From Bacteroides sp. (lineage in GTDB: Bacteria; Bacteroidota; Bacteroidia; Bacteroidales; Bacteroidaceae): a DNA stretch of 45,439 bases. Location of the stretch: contig SUXY01000022.1 in the NCBI GenBank assembly GCA_015060705.1, positions 1 to 45,439 on the forward strand. Direction: 5' to 3'. Shown piece by piece: positions 43,374-45,439 of this stretch (position 1 is the first letter of the stretch; every line of letters starts with the position of its first letter). The notes beneath the pieces were generated by a model. That model was not told the DNA's origin, ran no database searches, and saw only the letters and a list, made by a program, of their open reading frames with translations. A program made the translations under genes and the position numbers.

Positions 43374-44237
43374 TTATAATTCGCTATAAGCCGGACTGAA
43401 GGTATCTCCATCATTCAGGTTCCCGCTGTTCAAACCTTTGCGGAGCCAACGGACACGTTGAGCAGATGTACCATGGTTGAAGGCATCCGGTACGGTATAT
43501 CCTTGAGCCTGTTTCTGCAAGTAGTCATCGCCAATCTTTGATGCTACGTTGAGACCCTCTTCGATGTCACCATCTTCCAAGGAGTTGAACATCTGATTGT
43601 CGTGGTATGCCCAGATACCGGCAAAGAAATCGGCTTGCAATTCCAGACGGACACTAATGCGGTTGCTTTCTTTCTCGCTGACACGGCTCATCTGCTGATG
43701 GGCACTGTCGAGGATGCCTAATAAATATTGTACATGGTGTCCTACCTCGTGCGCAATGACGTAAGCATACGCAAAGTCACCGTCGGCACCCAATTGTTTC
43801 TTCATCTGGGTAAAGAAAGACAAGTCGATGTAAACGCTTTGGTCGGCTGAGCAATAGAAAGGACCTGTCGATGCACTGGCACCGCCACAACCGCTTTGTA
43901 CACTGTTGGTAAACAAAACCAAACGGGGCGGTTGGTAAGTCTTGCCCATTTTCTTGAATTCTTTGCTCCAAACGTCTTCCGTACCTGCCAAAATCTGACT
44001 GGAGAACTTCGCCAATGCTTCTTCTTCGGCTGTCGGTTCATAAGTTCCTCCGCTTTGTTGAGTCAACACACTACCCAAATCTGCTTGGGTCAATACACTC
44101 AGCGGGTTACCACCCATCATCCATACGACAAGGGCAGCCACTACCAATCCACCGATACCCATACCGGCTTTCTTTCCTCCACCACTACGGCGGCGGTCGT
44201 CCACGTTGGAACTTTCTCTTCTTCCTGTTAGTCTCAT
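43374..44237 (-). CDS. Neutral zinc metallopeptidase, YpfJ family
   Basis: A 287-residue membrane-anchored protein of the PF04228 family. An Arg/Gly-rich N-terminus precedes one transmembrane helix (GIGGLVVAALVVWMM, about residues 28-42). The zinc motif HEVGHHVQ is near residue 167, followed by ELQADFFAGIWA with the third ligand region. Family members are predicted proteases of unknown substrate. It begins 13 bp after the PAP2 gene stop, so the two share an operon. Confidence 0.92.
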   Translation of the reverse strand: MRLTGRRESSNVDDRRRSGGGKKAGMGIGGLVVAALVVWMMGGNPLSVLTQADLGSVLTQQSGGTYEPTAEEEALAKFSSQILAGTEDVWSKEFKKMGKTYQPPRLVLFTNSVQSGCGGASASTGPFYCSADQSVYIDLSFFTQMKKQLGADGDFAYAYVIAHEVGHHVQYLLGILDSAHQQMSRVSEKESNRISVRLELQADFFAGIWAYHDNQMFNSLEDGDIEEGLNVASKIGDDYLQKQAQGYTVPDAFNHGTSAQRVRWLRKGLNSGNLNDGDTFSPAYSEL

Positions 44238-44250
44238 AGTATATGAATTA

Positions 44251-44844
44251 TTATTGTTTAAATAGCAACTTGTTCAGCCAGCGGTTGACATATACATTCA
44301 CGAAGGCACAACCTACACCGATGGCGGCTCCGGTCAGTACATCGCTAGGGTAGTGTACCCCTTGGTTGATGCGGGCAAATCCTACTCCACAAGCCCATAT
44401 GGCAGACGGTGCAATGACATACCACTTGGGATAGGTGATGCTTAGCGAAGTAGCCAAGGAAAAGGCGGCAGCTGTATGTCCGGAAGGGAATGAAGGACTA
44501 TCTTCGGCATCAATAGGGTGTACCTTATCCGGATACTTCACGAAAGGACGTTGCCGGTCGAAGGCATATTTCAGTCCATAGGTGATGCCTACTGCTTCGA
44601 TGACGCTGGTTCCGATGTAGATAGCCTCTTTCAGCAACGGCTCATCTTTTTGGATAAGGGCATAAATACCCATGGCGGTTGGGACTCCTACAGGAAGGAG
44701 GATGCCGCTATGCGACAATCCCCGGCTGAGGTCATGTACTCCCCAGTCATTGATAGTTTTTACTGTATTGATGTCCCAGTTCTGGGCTTGTAGCTGACAA
44801 AGGCTTAAGATGCCCATCAGCAGTACTAGAATCCTTTTTTTCAT
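44251..44844 (-). CDS. PAP2-family membrane phosphatase
   Basis: A 197-residue protein with a signal (ending CQLQAQ) and the three acid-phosphatase motifs: KYAFDRQRP (K-x6-RP), PSFPSGHTAAAF (PSGH), and ARINQGVHYPSDV (usually SRxxxxxHxxxD; the Ser is Ala here). Likely substrates are lipid phosphates such as undecaprenyl pyrophosphate or lipid A phosphate groups. It is first in a two-gene operon with the metallopeptidase and has a -7 box just upstream. Confidence 0.9.
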   Translation of the reverse strand: MKKRILVLLMGILSLCQLQAQNWDINTVKTINDWGVHDLSRGLSHSGILLPVGVPTAMGIYALIQKDEPLLKEAIYIGTSVIEAVGITYGLKYAFDRQRPFVKYPDKVHPIDAEDSPSFPSGHTAAAFSLATSLSITYPKWYVIAPSAIWACGVGFARINQGVHYPSDVLTGAAIGVGCAFVNVYVNRWLNKLLFKQ

Positions 44845-44867
44845 CTTGGAATGAATATCTTAGACTG

Positions 44868-44875
44868 CAAAGATA
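44868..44875 (-). promoter_or_regulatory. -7 box for the PAP2 gene
   Basis: The minus strand reads TATCTTTG, full consensus, 23 bp before the ATG. The divergent sdhC promoter lies 50 bp away. Confidence 0.55.
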
Positions 44876-44924
44876 GAAAATCTTTGTTAGAAGGCTCTCT
44901 AATCGAGAATTATTTTCGGAATCG

Positions 44925-44956
44925 CTTGTATTTACCGAATATTAAATTTACATTTG
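44925..44956 (+). promoter_or_regulatory. Promoter of the succinate dehydrogenase/fumarate reductase operon
   Basis: CTTG (44925-44928), 20 nt, then TACATTTG (44949-44956), a near-ideal -33/-7 pair. The leader to the ATG at 45027 is about 65 nt and very AT-rich. Confidence 0.7.
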
Positions 44957-45026
44957 CATGGAAAACACACTTTTCAAACCTGAAATATTCATTTAATAAA
45001 TTAAATAATTTAAAATTCAATCATTT

Positions 45027-45439
45027 ATGTGGTTAAGTAATTCATCTATTGGTAGGAAAGTGGTGATGAGCGTTACCGGTCTCGCCCTTATCCTGTTTCT
45101 GACATTTCACATGGCGATGAATCTTGTTGCAATCTTCTCTGCTGAGGCTTACAACATGATTTGTGCGTTCTTGGGTGCGAACTGGTATGCTTTGGTTGCT
45201 ACTGCTGGTCTTGGTGCCTTGGTAGTTATCCACATTGTGTACGCTTTCTGGTTGACAATGCAGAACCGTGCCGCTCGTGGTAGCGAACGTTATGCTGTTA
45301 ACGCTACACCGAAGGGTGTGGAATGGGCTTCTCAAAACATGTTGGTTTTGGGTATCATCGTATTGTTGGGCTTGGGCTTGCACTTGTTCAATTTCTGGGC
45401 TAAGATGCAGTTGCCGGAAGTTCTTCACATGTTGGGTAT
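45027..45439 (+). CDS. sdhC: Succinate dehydrogenase/fumarate reductase cytochrome b subunit, C-terminus cut by window edge
   Basis: The first 137 codons of a membrane subunit that anchors the flavoprotein and iron-sulfur subunits and exchanges electrons with menaquinone through heme b. The sequence starts WLSNSSIGRKVVMSVTGLAL, then the FLTFHMAMNLVAIF helix with a heme-ligand His, IHIVYAFWLTMQNRAARG and LGLGLHLFNFWAKM with further His residues: the b558 type with five helices. The full protein would be about 230 residues; the flavoprotein and iron-sulfur genes are expected beyond the window. Confidence 0.93.
   Translation, partial: MWLSNSSIGRKVVMSVTGLALILFLTFHMAMNLVAIFSAEAYNMICAFLGANWYALVATAGLGALVVIHIVYAFWLTMQNRAARGSERYAVNATPKGVEWASQNMLVLGIIVLLGLGLHLFNFWAKMQLPEVLHMLG

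Overview
This window looks like chromosomal DNA from a gut-type member of the order Bacteroidales (Bacteroides, Phocaeicola or a close relative). The evidence is many lipoproteins with a Cys lipobox, promoters of the TTTG-N19-21-TAnnTTTG type at several genes, 6-bladed beta-propeller lipoproteins of the Bacteroidetes kind, an S-type sulfatase next to a GH20 hexosaminidase, a fused SpmA/SpmB-like protein, Bacteroidetes-type ParE, and the start of a b558-type succinate dehydrogenase/fumarate reductase gene. I saw no tRNA, rRNA, CRISPR array or intact insertion sequence.

Layout. 1-3.7 kb (minus strand): mnmG (cut by the window edge), a phosphodiesterase lipoprotein, ybeY and a small lipoprotein. 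3.85-5.36 kb: an AAA ATPase/DUF234 gene whose promoter lies inside two nested palindromes. 5.5-12.1 kb (minus): a tightly packed run of BlaI-like repressor, M56 sensor peptidase, three 6-bladed beta-propeller lipoproteins and a TlpA-like thioredoxin. 12.2-21.4 kb (minus): a second BlaI-like repressor leading an efflux operon with one adaptor, one outer-membrane channel and two different RND permeases. 21.5-27.8 kb (minus): a carboxypeptidase-regulatory-domain protein, a nucleoside-recognition (Spm) membrane protein, and a GH20-sulfatase pair. 27.8-28.6 kb: a gene-poor junk-like region holding the C-terminal remnant of a peptide-exporter ABC transporter, a regular 22-bp array of four near-palindromes and other inverted repeats. 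28.6-34.8 kb (plus): Na/Ca exchanger, GNAT-like protein, parE, coaD and an S41 protease. 34.8-36.4 kb (minus): a fourth propeller lipoprotein coupled to a 52-residue protein, then a Bro-N/DinD-like fragment. 36.4-43.3 kb (plus): a cluster of DUF1080 (3-keto-glycoside hydrolase family) and Gfo/Idh/MocA oxidoreductase genes. 43.4-44.8 kb (minus): a zinc metallopeptidase and a PAP2 phosphatase. 45.0 kb to the end: the beginning of sdhC.

How the parts may work together. The two BlaI genes suggest two derepressible envelope-stress units lying head to tail: one drives multidrug-type efflux, the other drives a sensor protease plus propeller/thioredoxin lipoproteins. The DUF1080/Gfo genes fit oxidation of a glycoside at C3 followed by cleavage of the keto-glycoside. 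The sulfatase and hexosaminidase fit removal of sulfated N-acetylhexosamine from host glycans. A family of about 80-97 bp imperfect hairpins sits between co-directional genes at five places and ties the window together as an intergenic repeat family. The least explained elements are the nested palindromic promoter at 3.85-3.95 kb, the 22-bp array at 28.11-28.20 kb and the M56-propeller-thioredoxin operon.
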